A stretch of 64,000 nt of DNA, from assembly GCA_047611125.1 (NCBI GenBank), contig JBLFXH010000001.1, positions 1-64,000 of the forward strand, given 5' to 3'. Under the pieces are notes generated by a model that saw only the letters and a list, made by a program, of their open reading frames with translations, made no database searches and had not been told where the DNA came from. This document shows, in pieces, positions 1 through 8,864 of the stretch (within the stretch, counting starts at the first letter, position 1; the number at the start of each line of letters is the position of its first letter). The stretch is from JABDJZ01 sp047611125 (lineage in GTDB: Bacteria; Bacteroidota; Rhodothermia; Rhodothermales; UBA10348). Made by a program: the position numbers and the translations under genes.

Positions 1-2
1 CG

Positions 3-1364
3 ATGAGTCTGGGGCCACGACATAGCGTCCGAGGTTCCAGGGCCACCGTAGTCGGTGCGGCTCGAAGCGGTCTGGCTGCAGCGCGGCTGCTGAACACCTA
101 CGGCTCCCAGGTCTTCGTGACCGAGTCGGGGAGAATCTCGGCCGAGGACGAGAACGAACTCCGGGATCTGGGTGTCTCCTACGAATTTGGCGGCCACACG
201 GCAACTGGACTGGATGCCGACTTCCTGGTCACCAGCCCGGGCGTACCACCAAGTGCAGACCTGCTTGTGCAGGCCCGAAGCGCCTCCATCCCCATCTATT
301 CCGAGATCGAGGTGGCCTCCTGGTTCTGCACGGCCCCGGTGATTGGCATCACGGGCTCGAACGGCAAGACCACGACAACCTCGCTCACTGGACATGTTCT
401 ATCGCAGTCCGGTCGCAAGACCTGGGTGGCGGGCAACATCGGTCTTCCGTTTGCCTCCATCGTCGACCGGGTCGCTCCCGAGGATGTGGTGGTTCTGGAG
501 GTCTCAAGCTTCCAGCTGGAGCACACGGCAACATTCCGCCCGCGGGTTTCCATTCTGCTGAACATCACGCCGGACCACCTGGATCGCTACGGCGGGAGCA
601 TGGCCCGATACGCAGAAGCAAAGTTTCGTCTCTGTGCCTACCAGGGCCGCGGAGACACACTGATCTACAACCTGGACGATCCGCTCCTGGAGGATCTGGC
701 CTATCGGACGCCAGATCTGGAGCGACTCGGCATTTCCCTGACCGACACATCCGGGGCTGCCTACGTCCGGAACGACACTATTCACCTCTGCCTCGACGGC
801 AAAGACGAACCCCTTATGGAGACGGAGCAACTGGCTCTCCGAGGCAAGCACAACCTCTACAACTCACTGGCAGCTGCCGTGGCCGCAAGGGTCATGGAGG
901 TGCGCAGTGATGTGGTGCGCGAAAGCCTCGCCACGTTCGAAGGCGTGCCACACAGATTGGAGCCCGTTCGCGAGGCCCACGGTGTGCGATATATCAACGA
1001 CTCAAAGGCTACCAACGTAAACGCCGTCTGGTATGCGCTAGAGAGCATGCGGGACCCGGTAGTTTTGCTCGCTGGGGGGCGGGACAAGGGGAATGACTAT
1101 GCGCCTCTCCACCCGCTTGTGGCCCAGAAGGTCAAGACGCTCGTCTGTTTCGGCGAAGCGGCAGGATTGATCTCGGAGGCGTTGGGTGACGCTGCCGGAC
1201 GCACGCTGCGAGCCCGGGACCTGGAGGAGGCTGTGGAATTGGCCACTGAAGAAGCGGCCGACGGCGACATCGTCCTGTTGAGTCCGGCCTGTGCGTCTTT
1301 CGACCAGTTCGACAACTACGAACAGCGCGGCAACGCCTTCAAAAGACTGGTGAACAACCTGTAG
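3..1364 (+). CDS. murD: UDP-N-acetylmuramoyl-L-alanine--D-glutamate ligase MurD
   Basis: Cytoplasmic Mur ligase that adds D-glutamate to UDP-MurNAc-L-Ala using ATP in peptidoglycan precursor synthesis. The 453-residue product has the ligase P-loop GSNGKTTTT near residues 116-124, the central LEVSSFQLEH motif near 165 and INDSKATN near 331, in the order and at the length usual for MurD. The ATG is two bases from the window edge and the N-terminus reads like a complete Rossmann start (TVVGAARSGLAAARLL), so the gene is probably whole, although a start further upstream cannot be excluded. Its stop overlaps the GTG start of ftsW by one base (TAGTG), so the two are translationally coupled. It is the first gene here of the dcw cluster. 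Confidence 0.96.
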   Translation: MSLGPRHSVRGSRATVVGAARSGLAAARLLNTYGSQVFVTESGRISAEDENELRDLGVSYEFGGHTATGLDADFLVTSPGVPPSADLLVQARSASIPIYSEIEVASWFCTAPVIGITGSNGKTTTTSLTGHVLSQSGRKTWVAGNIGLPFASIVDRVAPEDVVVLEVSSFQLEHTATFRPRVSILLNITPDHLDRYGGSMARYAEAKFRLCAYQGRGDTLIYNLDDPLLEDLAYRTPDLERLGISLTDTSGAAYVRNDTIHLCLDGKDEPLMETEQLALRGKHNLYNSLAAAVAARVMEVRSDVVRESLATFEGVPHRLEPVREAHGVRYINDSKATNVNAVWYALESMRDPVVLLAGGRDKGNDYAPLHPLVAQKVKTLVCFGEAAGLISEALGDAAGRTLRARDLEEAVELATEEAADGDIVLLSPACASFDQFDNYEQRGNAFKRLVNNL

Positions 1365-2503
1365 TGCGCGCGATTCTGAGCACCATACTCGTTCGAGATC
1401 CGCTAGACAAATATGTTGTCCTGGTGACCCTTGCCCTCTCGGCGGTGGGCGTCGTGGCTGTGTACAGTGCGATTTCGTACCTAGCCGATACCAAGGCCGG
1501 CGGCGACACCAGCGGTCTGTTGGCTGGACACGTCATGCGGGTCGGGCTGGCTCTGGGTGTGATGGCGGTGGTTTCGTTTATCGACTACCGCGTGATCGCG
1601 CGATTCGGGAAGGTGTTACTGATTGGGAGTCTGGGGCTACTGGTGGTAGTCAAGATTGCCGGTGTCGCCAGTGGCGGTGCGACCCGATGGCTGGATCTCG
1701 GCCCTCTCAGGTTTCAGCCCTCCGACCTGGCGCGGGTTAGCCTGATTCTGTACGCCGCGTGGATGCTGGCCAAGAAACAGACCTACATAGGATCCTTTAG
1801 CCGGGCCTTTGCGCCGCTTCTGTTTTGGATGATCGTGACGGGCGCTCTCATTGGTATGGAGGACCTGTCCACCGCTCTGGTGGTCTTGACAGCGGTAGGA
1901 ACGATGGGTTTTGTGGCCAGGGTCAAAATATGGCAACTACTGGCCGTTGCCGGGATCGTGCTGACGCTGGGTTACGGGCTGCTTCTCACCTCCCCGGAAA
2001 GGGCGGCGAGAGTCGAGGCGTTTGTCGGCGTGAAGATGTTTCCCAACACATCCGGGGAGGATGTGAACTCGGATAAGGGGGAAGGCTATCAGGCCAGACA
2101 GGCCAAAATCGCCATAGCCATGGGCGGCTTGACCGGAAAGGGCCCGGGGAAGAGCACCCAGCGCAACTTCCTACCCGAGGCCTACAACGACTTCATTTTC
2201 GCCATCATCGCCGAGGAATACGGAGCGGCCGGGGCCCTGGGGGTGCTAGCGCTACTGATGGCCTTCCTCTTCCGAGGATTCCTTCGAATCGCCCGACACG
2301 CCCCCGACCCATTGGGCCTCTTCCTAGCCGTGGGACTCACTTCGGCCATTGCCATCTACGGTTTTGCGAATGCCGGCGTGGCAAGCGGACTCTTGCCCGT
2401 GACGGGACTGCCGCTTCCATTCGTGTCCTACGGCGGTACCTCCATGCTGGTCAGTGGCGCAATGGTCGGCATGCTGCTGAACATATCGAGGCAACTGCGA
2501 TGA
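1364..2503 (+). CDS. ftsW: Lipid II polymerase / division SEDS protein FtsW
   Basis: SEDS-family integral membrane protein that polymerises lipid II at the division septum together with a class B PBP. The 379-residue product is hydrophobic with about ten membrane spans. It carries the conserved loop NDFIFAIIAEE near residue 274, which contains the catalytic Asp position of SEDS glycosyltransferases, and the C-terminal signature LPLPFVSYGGTSML. It starts with GTG overlapping the murD stop and ends overlapping murG by four bases (ATGA). Position between murD and murG favours FtsW over RodA, which has the same fold. Confidence 0.95.
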   Translation: MRAILSTILVRDPLDKYVVLVTLALSAVGVVAVYSAISYLADTKAGGDTSGLLAGHVMRVGLALGVMAVVSFIDYRVIARFGKVLLIGSLGLLVVVKIAGVASGGATRWLDLGPLRFQPSDLARVSLILYAAWMLAKKQTYIGSFSRAFAPLLFWMIVTGALIGMEDLSTALVVLTAVGTMGFVARVKIWQLLAVAGIVLTLGYGLLLTSPERAARVEAFVGVKMFPNTSGEDVNSDKGEGYQARQAKIAIAMGGLTGKGPGKSTQRNFLPEAYNDFIFAIIAEEYGAAGALGVLALLMAFLFRGFLRIARHAPDPLGLFLAVGLTSAIAIYGFANAGVASGLLPVTGLPLPFVSYGGTSMLVSGAMVGMLLNISRQLR

Positions 2504-3609
2504 GCCGACCGGCCCGCATATTGATTGCAGCAGGAGGAACCGGGGGGCATGTCTACCCGGCGATTGCGGTGGCCGATGCCGTCAAGCGGCAGGTGCCGGA
2601 GTCTTCCGTTGCCTTTGCGGGAACGGTAGATCGCATCGAATGGGAAGCCGTGCCACGGGCCGGGTATCCCATCTATCCGATCACGGCTGTCGCGTTCAAC
2701 CGCACATCAAAAGCCGCGAACCTGAAGGTCCCTTTCAAGCTGGTCCGAGGCGTGAGTCAGAGCATGCGGTTGGTAAAGGAGTTCGATGCCGATGTGGTGT
2801 TTGGCGCCGGCGGCTTTGTCTCCGGACCGGTGGGCCTGGCGGCTTGGCTGCGGGGTCGTCCGCTCATCTTACAGGAGCAGAACGCATTTGCCGGAATAAC
2901 CAACCGGTTGCTCGGCAAGGTGGCAGGGCAGGTTCACATCGCATTCCCTGAAGCCGTCGAGGCGTTTTCTGAGGGCCGCGCCGTCCTCTCGGGAAATCCT
3001 GTGCGGGCAGAAATGATGGATCTAGACCGGAAGGCCGCACGCGAAACACTGGGTCTCCCGCAGGATGCTCGGGTGGTGCTGTCCTTTGGCGGATCTGGCG
3101 GAAGCCAGGCCATGAACGAGGCCCTCCTGGAGGGTATCGAGGACTTCCTGGAGAAAACCGACGCCCACCTTATCTGGCAAACCGGGCCTAGGTACTACGA
3201 GCGAGTGATGGCTTCGGCCCCCTCTAATCCTCGCGTAAGGATTCTGGAGTACCTGCACGACATGCCATCGGCATACGCCGCTTCGGACCTCGCACTGTGC
3301 CGCTCTGGGGCCAGCACCTGCGCGGAGCTGTTGGTCACGGGCACTCCATCCATCCTGATTCCGTCGCCCAACGTGGCGGAGGATCATCAGACTCACAATG
3401 CCCGAAGTCTGGTTGAGGCAGGTGCCGCGGTGCTGCTGCCTGAGGCTGAGATGCGGGAAGCTTGGGTATCGCGGACGGGGGCGTTGGTGAGTAACCCCGG
3501 CCTGCTGGAAACAATGGGCGCGAAGGCAAGGGCCAACAGCATCAGTGATGCGGCAGAGCGCATTGCGGCGTCAATCATCCAATTTGCGAATCGGAGGGCG
3601 GCGGCATGA
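2500..3609 (+). CDS. murG: UDP-GlcNAc:lipid I N-acetylglucosaminyltransferase MurG
   Basis: Membrane-associated GT28 glycosyltransferase that converts lipid I to lipid II on the cytoplasmic face. The 369-residue product has the N-terminal GGTGGH phosphate loop at residues 12-17 and the C-terminal UDP-GlcNAc site GASTCAELL near 269, followed by a conserved PxxxAxxxHQ-type segment (NVAEDHQTHNA). The ATG overlaps the ftsW stop and the stop overlaps the murC start (ATGA), as expected in a tightly coupled dcw operon. Confidence 0.96.
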   Translation: MSRPARILIAAGGTGGHVYPAIAVADAVKRQVPESSVAFAGTVDRIEWEAVPRAGYPIYPITAVAFNRTSKAANLKVPFKLVRGVSQSMRLVKEFDADVVFGAGGFVSGPVGLAAWLRGRPLILQEQNAFAGITNRLLGKVAGQVHIAFPEAVEAFSEGRAVLSGNPVRAEMMDLDRKAARETLGLPQDARVVLSFGGSGGSQAMNEALLEGIEDFLEKTDAHLIWQTGPRYYERVMASAPSNPRVRILEYLHDMPSAYAASDLALCRSGASTCAELLVTGTPSILIPSPNVAEDHQTHNARSLVEAGAAVLLPEAEMREAWVSRTGALVSNPGLLETMGAKARANSISDAAERIAASIIQFANRRAAA

Positions 3610-5027
3610 GTGCACCACGCGGACTACCCGGTTTCACCCGCTATCGTCGGGTCCACATGGTGGGCATCGGAGGCATCGGAATGAGCTCCATTGCCGAAGT
3701 GCTCCTTCGTCGCGGGTTCGAGGTCTCAGGCTCTGATCTGACGCTGTCTGACGTCACCGAGCACCTGATCAGCCTAGGGGCCGTCATCCACGAGGGTCAC
3801 CATGCCGCGAACGTCGGTGACGTTCAGGTGGTGGTGTACTCCTCGGCTGTAGACCCCGACACAAACCCGGAGACCCGGGAAGCTCTTAGCAGGCGCATAC
3901 CGCTAATCAACCGATCCGTCATGCTGGCGGAGCTCATGCGGACCAAGTTCGGCATTGGGATTGCCGGCACACACGGCAAAACCACGACAACCTCGATGGC
4001 CGGCCTGGTGGTTGGTGAGGGTGGCTTTGACCCGACCATCATAGTGGGCGGCAAGGTCTCGGTATTCGGCTCCAACGCTGTTGCCGGGGAAGGCGAGATC
4101 ATCATTGTTGAGGCCGATGAGTACGACCGGACTTTCCTGCGGCTGACGCCATCGATGGCGGTAATTACGAATATTGAGGAGGACCACCTCGACATCTACG
4201 AGGACCTGGACGATCTCCTGAACTGCTTCGTCCAGTACGCGAACTCGGTGCCCTTCTTCGGCGCCACCATCGTGTGCCTGGACGACGACAATGTTCAGCG
4301 AATCATCAGCCGCATAGACCGCCGTGTCGTGACCTACGGCACTCGTCGGCAGGCCGATGTGCGGGCGGCAAGGATCGAGCAAGAAGGACTCACCATGAGC
4401 TTTGACGTGGTGCACCACGGCAAGACCCTGGGCCGCGCCGTACTCCCCATCCCAGGACACCACAACGTGCTGAACGCTCTGGCCGCCATCACGGTCGGAC
4501 TGGAGCTGGAGATGCCCTTCGAGGAGATCGCAGCAGGCCTCGTGCGATTCTCAGGAGTTCAGCGACGCCTACATGTCCTCGGGGAGGCCGGTGATGTCCT
4601 GGTGGTGGATGACTATGCGCACCACCCGACCGAGATACTGGCCACCCTGGAGGCGGCTGTCTCGTCTTGGCCGGACCGGCGCATCGTGGCCGTCTTTCAG
4701 CCGCATCTCTACTCACGCACCGCGGACTTCAAGGAGGGCTTTGCGCGGGCATTCTTCGATGCGGATGTCCTGGTCCTTACGGAGATCTACGGCGCGCGCG
4801 AAGTTTCGCAGGATCAAATTTCGGGCGCGACCCTTGCCCAACTGGCCGAGTCCTACGGACACCGCGTGGTGCACTACGTACCGGAACGGGCCGACCTGGC
4901 CGCCTACGTGACAGACCTTCTCAAGCCAGGCGATGTTGTAGTTGCCATGGGCGCCGGAGACATCTGGCGATCCTCGCGAGAACTGATGGAGCGGGTTGAA
5001 GCCGCTGCCGCGGAGGGTGCCCTATGA
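3606..5027 (+). CDS. murC: UDP-N-acetylmuramate--L-alanine ligase MurC
   Basis: Cytoplasmic ATP-dependent ligase that adds L-Ala to UDP-MurNAc, the first amino acid of the stem peptide. The 473-residue product shows the N-terminal MVGIGGIGMSSIAE nucleotide fold, the P-loop GTHGKTTTT near 120-128, EADEYDRTF near 168 and DDYAHHPTEI near 334, all diagnostic of MurC rather than MurD/E/F. It overlaps murG and ftsQ by four bases each. No murB follows, unlike many dcw clusters. Confidence 0.96.
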   Translation: MSAPRGLPGFTRYRRVHMVGIGGIGMSSIAEVLLRRGFEVSGSDLTLSDVTEHLISLGAVIHEGHHAANVGDVQVVVYSSAVDPDTNPETREALSRRIPLINRSVMLAELMRTKFGIGIAGTHGKTTTTSMAGLVVGEGGFDPTIIVGGKVSVFGSNAVAGEGEIIIVEADEYDRTFLRLTPSMAVITNIEEDHLDIYEDLDDLLNCFVQYANSVPFFGATIVCLDDDNVQRIISRIDRRVVTYGTRRQADVRAARIEQEGLTMSFDVVHHGKTLGRAVLPIPGHHNVLNALAAITVGLELEMPFEEIAAGLVRFSGVQRRLHVLGEAGDVLVVDDYAHHPTEILATLEAAVSSWPDRRIVAVFQPHLYSRTADFKEGFARAFFDADVLVLTEIYGAREVSQDQISGATLAQLAESYGHRVVHYVPERADLAAYVTDLLKPGDVVVAMGAGDIWRSSRELMERVEAAAAEGAL

Positions 5028-5752
5028 AACGATTGCTAGCTTCGGCTTTGGGCATCGCGGCGGTCGCGTTTCTGGCCTTTCTGGGATGGCGATGGCTTGA
5101 CGGCGTGCCCATTGATGACATTGCCATTCGGGGTGCCGTGCAAGCGGACTCCGCCGCGATTCTCGAACTCTCGGGCGTTCACCTTGGGGCCTCCTTGATG
5201 GACATCTCACCCGCCATCGTAGCTGACCGAGTTCGGCGACACCCTTGGGTCGGCGCGGCATCCGCGTCCAGGCAGCCGACCGGGACACTGGTGATCTCTG
5301 TTGTAGAGCGGGATCCGGTAGCGCTCGCCCTGGACAGAGGCGGCAGACCGGCCTACTACATCGATGCGGCCGGCTACCGGATGCCGGTGGATCGCGGCCT
5401 TGTGGTTGACGTGCCCATCGTCCGAAACGTGGCCGAGCCCTACCACCCTGTAGTGCCTGTCAGTAGCCCGGCACTCCGCGCGTTCGTCGCCCTTCTCCCA
5501 GGTTTGGAAGAGTTCGGGAACGCCCTGCTTTCCGAGATCCACGAGACGAACGCAGGCGAGATAGACATTTTCACAGCCGTCTCACCCTCGGGTCAGTCGA
5601 TTCGAGTGCGGCTAGGAAGAGATCACTTTGAAGAGAAGCTAGACCGGCTGCAGTCCTTTTGGATGCAGGCCGTGCTGGCGAGACCAGAAACACAATACGA
5701 CTGGGTAGACCTCCGCTTTGACGGACAGGTCGTGACCCGGGTACGTGCATGA
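5024..5752 (+). CDS. ftsQ: Cell division protein FtsQ
   Basis: Bitopic divisome protein that links the cytoplasmic ring to septal wall enzymes. The 242 residues begin with a short basic N-terminus and one membrane span at about residues 5-24, then a POTRA domain (roughly 30-100: IDDIAIRG..., HPWVGAASASRQ..., VVERDPVALAL) and a beta domain. Sequence conservation is weak, as usual for FtsQ, but the position between murC and ftsA, with ATGA overlaps on both sides, makes the assignment secure. Confidence 0.9.
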   Translation: MKRLLASALGIAAVAFLAFLGWRWLDGVPIDDIAIRGAVQADSAAILELSGVHLGASLMDISPAIVADRVRRHPWVGAASASRQPTGTLVISVVERDPVALALDRGGRPAYYIDAAGYRMPVDRGLVVDVPIVRNVAEPYHPVVPVSSPALRAFVALLPGLEEFGNALLSEIHETNAGEIDIFTAVSPSGQSIRVRLGRDHFEEKLDRLQSFWMQAVLARPETQYDWVDLRFDGQVVTRVRA

Positions 5753-7050
5753 AACCCGCTGAGGACCCCATGGAGGAGTTGAACGATCATATTGTAGTCG
5801 GCCTGGACATCGGAACGACCAAGGTCTGTGCCGTTGTCGCCACGACGGATGAGTTGGACCGCATTAACGTGCTCGGCGTGGGCATGGCGGAGTCCGACGG
5901 GCTGAACCGCGGCGTCGTGGTCAACATTGACAAGACGGTTGCAGCCGTCCGGGTTGCGGTCGGCGAAGCCGAGCGCATGGCCGGCGTAAAGGTCAACAGT
6001 GTGATTGCCGGCATTGCCGGCGATCACGTCCAGAGTTTCCAGAGCCGAGGTGTGGTCACCATCTCGAACCGCGACGGTGAAATAACCGAGGGCGATGTCC
6101 AGCGCCTCCTGGAGGACACCACGCACGTGGCGATGCCTGCTGACCGGGAAATACTGCACGTCATCCCGCAGGAGTTCATTGTCGATGGCCAAGATGGGGT
6201 CGCGGACCCCGTTGGCATGTCGGGCGTGCGCCTCGAAGCAAACGTCCACATTATCACAGGACTGGTCTCGGCCGCGAAGAACATCTACCGCTGCATCGAG
6301 AAGGCCGGCTATGAAGTGGCCGACATTGTCCTCGAACCGCTGGGCTCCTCGTTTGCCGTGCTTCATCCCGATGAGAAGGAAGTCGGGGTGGCACTGATAG
6401 ACATCGGCGGTGGCACCACGGACATCGCCGTGTTCGAGGACAACACCATCCGCCACACGGCCGTGATTGCCGTGGCTGGCAACAAGGTCACCGACGACGT
6501 CCGGAAGGGCCTGGGCCTCATGCGCGATCAGGCGGAACGGCTAAAGTGTACCTATGGCACGGCCATGGTGGATCTGGTTGCCGAAGACGAGCAGATTGCC
6601 ATCACCGGCATCGGAGGTCGCGGCGAGAAGCTGGTCGGCCGATCCACGCTCGCCCAGATCATTCAGCCCAGGATGGAAGAAATCCTGGAGATTGCCGCCA
6701 TCGAAATCAAACGCTCCGGATACGGTCGCCACCTGTCAGCAGGTGTCGTCCTGACCGGAGGCGGATCGCTGGTGGCCGGCACCGCAGCTCTAGCATCCGA
6801 AATCCTCGGATTCGAGGCCAGACTCGGCAAGCCCATGGGCCTCGCCGGAGGCATGGTCAAAGAAGTCAGCGATCCGAAGTTTGCCACGGCCGTCGGCCTG
6901 GTCCTCTACGGATTGCGTCCTGAGATGATTGGCGGGACGCCCTTCCGATCAGACATGGTATCACGTGATTCCAAGCAGCCCGAACTTGAAGGCGAACGCC
7001 TGGTGGGCCGCATTGCGAATCGAATGAAGACCTGGTTCGACGAACTCTAA
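5749..7050 (+). CDS. ftsA: Cell division protein FtsA
   Basis: Actin-like ATPase that tethers FtsZ filaments to the inner membrane. Visible are the phosphate-1 loop VGLDIGTTKVCAVV at the N-terminus, the SHS2/1C-type region (GIAGDHVQSFQSRGVV), phosphate-2 DIGGGTTDIAVF, the adenosine motif VLTGGGSLVAG, and a C-terminal amphipathic tail (VGRIANRMKTWFDEL) that fits the membrane-targeting helix. The first ATG overlaps the ftsQ stop. A second in-frame ATG at 5770 has a GAGGA sequence just upstream and could be the main start (426 aa). Confidence 0.95.
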   Translation: MKPAEDPMEELNDHIVVGLDIGTTKVCAVVATTDELDRINVLGVGMAESDGLNRGVVVNIDKTVAAVRVAVGEAERMAGVKVNSVIAGIAGDHVQSFQSRGVVTISNRDGEITEGDVQRLLEDTTHVAMPADREILHVIPQEFIVDGQDGVADPVGMSGVRLEANVHIITGLVSAAKNIYRCIEKAGYEVADIVLEPLGSSFAVLHPDEKEVGVALIDIGGGTTDIAVFEDNTIRHTAVIAVAGNKVTDDVRKGLGLMRDQAERLKCTYGTAMVDLVAEDEQIAITGIGGRGEKLVGRSTLAQIIQPRMEEILEIAAIEIKRSGYGRHLSAGVVLTGGGSLVAGTAALASEILGFEARLGKPMGLAGGMVKEVSDPKFATAVGLVLYGLRPEMIGGTPFRSDMVSRDSKQPELEGERLVGRIANRMKTWFDEL

Positions 7051-7159
7051 TCACCCCTTTCTAACCATAACCCCTAAGAATCCGGTTGCTCGCCGGGTTC
7101 TGTGAGCGTGCGTTCCGGCCGCTCAATCGATACAGCCCAAACCCCCATTGGAGGATACC

Positions 7160-8425
7160 ATGGACCACAGTTTCAGCTCACACTTTGCGTTCGATGATGC
7201 GCAAAATGACGAGGCCAAAATCGCCGTCGTCGGCGTCGGAGGCGGCGGTGGAAACGCCGTCAACAACATGATCGCAAAGGGCATCCACGGGGTGGAGTTC
7301 TTCGCAATCAACACAGACTCGCAGGCGCTTTCAGTGAACCTCGCGCCCACCAAACTTCAGGCCGGCAGAGACCTGACCAAGGGCCTCGGCGCGGGAGCTC
7401 GCCCTGCGGTGGGCGCACACGCCGTTGAGGAAACTCGGGAAGACCTGACCGAGATGCTCAAGGGCTTCGACATGATCTTTATCACCGCTGGAATGGGCGG
7501 TGGTACCGGGACGGGAGGCGCGCCGATTGTCGCTGCCATCGCCAAGGAACTGGGGGTCCTGTCAGTTGCCATCGTCACCAAGCCGTTTGACTGCGAGGGC
7601 AGGCGGCGGCACCAAGCCGCTGAGACTGGCATCCAGCTGCTAAAGGAAAACGTCGATACCCTCATCATTATCCCAAATGAGCGGCTCCTCGACATGTCCG
7701 ACGTGAACACCACCTTGATGGACGCCTTTGCCAAGGCCGATGAGGTGCTCTACAACGCCACGCGCGGCATCAGTGACTTGATCACGGTCCATGGTCTCAT
7801 CAATCTGGACTTTGCGGACGTTCGCACCACGATGAAAGAAGGCGGCACCGCGCTGATGGGCGCCGCCATGGCAGCCGGCGACAGCCGGGCCGAAAAGGCG
7901 GCCTCCGAGGCCCTTTCGAGTCCGCTCCTGGACGGCCTTTCCATTCACGGAGCACGAAATGTGCTGGTCAACATCACGGCCGGAAAGTCACTTGGCATCC
8001 GGGAAGCGACCGCAGCCACGAGCATCATTCAGCGCGAGGCTGGCGAGGATGTCGAGGTGATCTTCGGTACCGTCATCGACGAGGAGATGGGGGACGAGCT
8101 GCGCATCACGGTTATTGCGACGGGATTCGACACCACCGGAAAGTCGATTTCTCAGGTTGGCGATCGGAGTCGCACCGTGCCAATTGATGAGGTCGGCCCG
8201 GTTATCCAGTACAAGGGCGAGGAAGCCCTGCAGAAACTGGACATGCCGGCCTATCAGCGCCGAACGGCATCCCTGTCTGTGGAGCCGCCGGGAAAGACAG
8301 CGGGTGACGGAGCACCCTCTTCGCGGGTCCGTCGCCTGAACGTGGAAGACATGGACAAGCGAAGCCATCCCGTCTCTACAGAGAAGGAAGAAATGCCCGC
8401 GTTTCTTCGCAAAATGCTGGATTAG
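7160..8425 (+). CDS. ftsZ: Cell division tubulin homologue FtsZ
   Basis: GTPase that forms the cytokinetic ring. Start chosen at ATG 7160 because GGAGG lies at 7150-7154, five bases upstream; the frame is open to an earlier TTG at 7148, which overlaps that Shine-Dalgarno. The product is 421 residues with the N-terminal G-rich loop GVGGGGGNAV near 22-31, the tubulin signature GGGTGTGGAP near 112-121, the T7-type loop NLDFADV, and a C-terminal MPAFLRKML peptide that fits the conserved tail binding FtsA. It follows a 109-bp gap after ftsA that may hold its own promoter. Hairpins follow the stop. Confidence 0.97.
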   Translation: MDHSFSSHFAFDDAQNDEAKIAVVGVGGGGGNAVNNMIAKGIHGVEFFAINTDSQALSVNLAPTKLQAGRDLTKGLGAGARPAVGAHAVEETREDLTEMLKGFDMIFITAGMGGGTGTGGAPIVAAIAKELGVLSVAIVTKPFDCEGRRRHQAAETGIQLLKENVDTLIIIPNERLLDMSDVNTTLMDAFAKADEVLYNATRGISDLITVHGLINLDFADVRTTMKEGGTALMGAAMAAGDSRAEKAASEALSSPLLDGLSIHGARNVLVNITAGKSLGIREATAATSIIQREAGEDVEVIFGTVIDEEMGDELRITVIATGFDTTGKSISQVGDRSRTVPIDEVGPVIQYKGEEALQKLDMPAYQRRTASLSVEPPGKTAGDGAPSSRVRRLNVEDMDKRSHPVSTEKEEMPAFLRKMLD

Positions 8426-8437
8426 CCTATCCGCATT

Positions 8438-8474
8438 GTGTCCCGGCGTGCGCCATCGTACGCGGGGACACTTT
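8438..8474 (+). terminator. Hairpin after ftsZ, likely terminator of the dcw cluster
   Basis: GTGTCCC at 8438-8444 pairs perfectly with GGGACAC at 8465-8471. An inner near-complementary part (GCGTGCG against CGTACGC with one wobble) extends the stem. A short TTT run follows at 8472-8474. It begins 13 bases after the ftsZ stop. The U-tract is short, so termination efficiency is uncertain. Confidence 0.6.
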
Positions 8475-8561
8475 ACCTGCCTGAACCTGCATCCGGATCC
8501 TGAGCAAATCCGGGACAATGCCGCGGGCTGTCGGCTAGCAGGTTTTATAAGGTTCGGTCAA

Positions 8562-8597
8562 CGTGAGCCGCGTCCCCAAAAAGGGGCGTGGCTCGCG
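8562..8597. terminator. Second GC-rich hairpin between ftsZ and the lipoprotein gene
   Basis: CGTGAGCCGCGTCCCC pairs with GGGGCGTGGCTCGCG across an AAAAA loop with one bulged base, forming a strong stem of about 15 bp. It has no clear U-tract. It may reinforce termination after ftsZ or sit in the 5' region of the downstream transcript. The rest of 8426-8706 holds no supported gene. Confidence 0.45.
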
Positions 8598-8706
8598 TTG
8601 TTTGGATCCGCAAGCGTAGAGCCGGAGAACGAAAGAACTGCGGAGCGTTCCAGCATAGTCCCGACCAACTCCCTGTCACTCGGAAGTCGCTTCTCTCACG
8701 AGACAC

Positions 8707-8847
8707 ATGAATAGAATCCTCGGGCTACTACTGGTCGCCACTGCGCTTGTCGCCTGCTCGGAGCCTAGCCGGCGCGCGGTGCACGGACAGGTCGCGGACG
8801 ATGCGCCTCTTCTTCGAGAAGGCGCTGAACAGGGTATCCCGATCTGA
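8707..8847 (+). CDS. Very small lipoprotein (46 aa), function unknown
   Basis: ATG at 8707 opens a 46-codon frame. It has a basic N-terminus, a hydrophobic core (ILGLLLVATAL) and a lipobox LVAC with Cys at residue 17, followed by a polar 29-residue tail ending ...EQGIPI. This is a textbook lipoprotein signal for signal peptidase II, so the mature product would be only 30 residues anchored to a membrane. It lies 17 bp upstream of the membrane protein at 8865 on the same strand, which suggests co-transcription. It could be a real microprotein (entericidin-like in size, with no sequence similarity seen) or a remnant of a longer lipoprotein. Confidence 0.6.
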   Translation: MNRILGLLLVATALVACSEPSRRAVHGQVADDAPLLREGAEQGIPI

Positions 8848-8864
8848 TTAGTACCTTCTCGTCC

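Noticed and set aside
5623..6456. A 277-codon minus-strand frame opposite ftsQ/ftsA
   Set aside because: Antisense shadow of ftsA; the plus strand encodes a coherent FtsA with ATPase motifs.
8436..8714. A 92-codon frame in the ftsZ downstream gap
   Set aside because: It runs through two hairpins and lacks a signal, domain or ribosome site. The better reading of this region is terminator plus the small lipoprotein gene at 8707.
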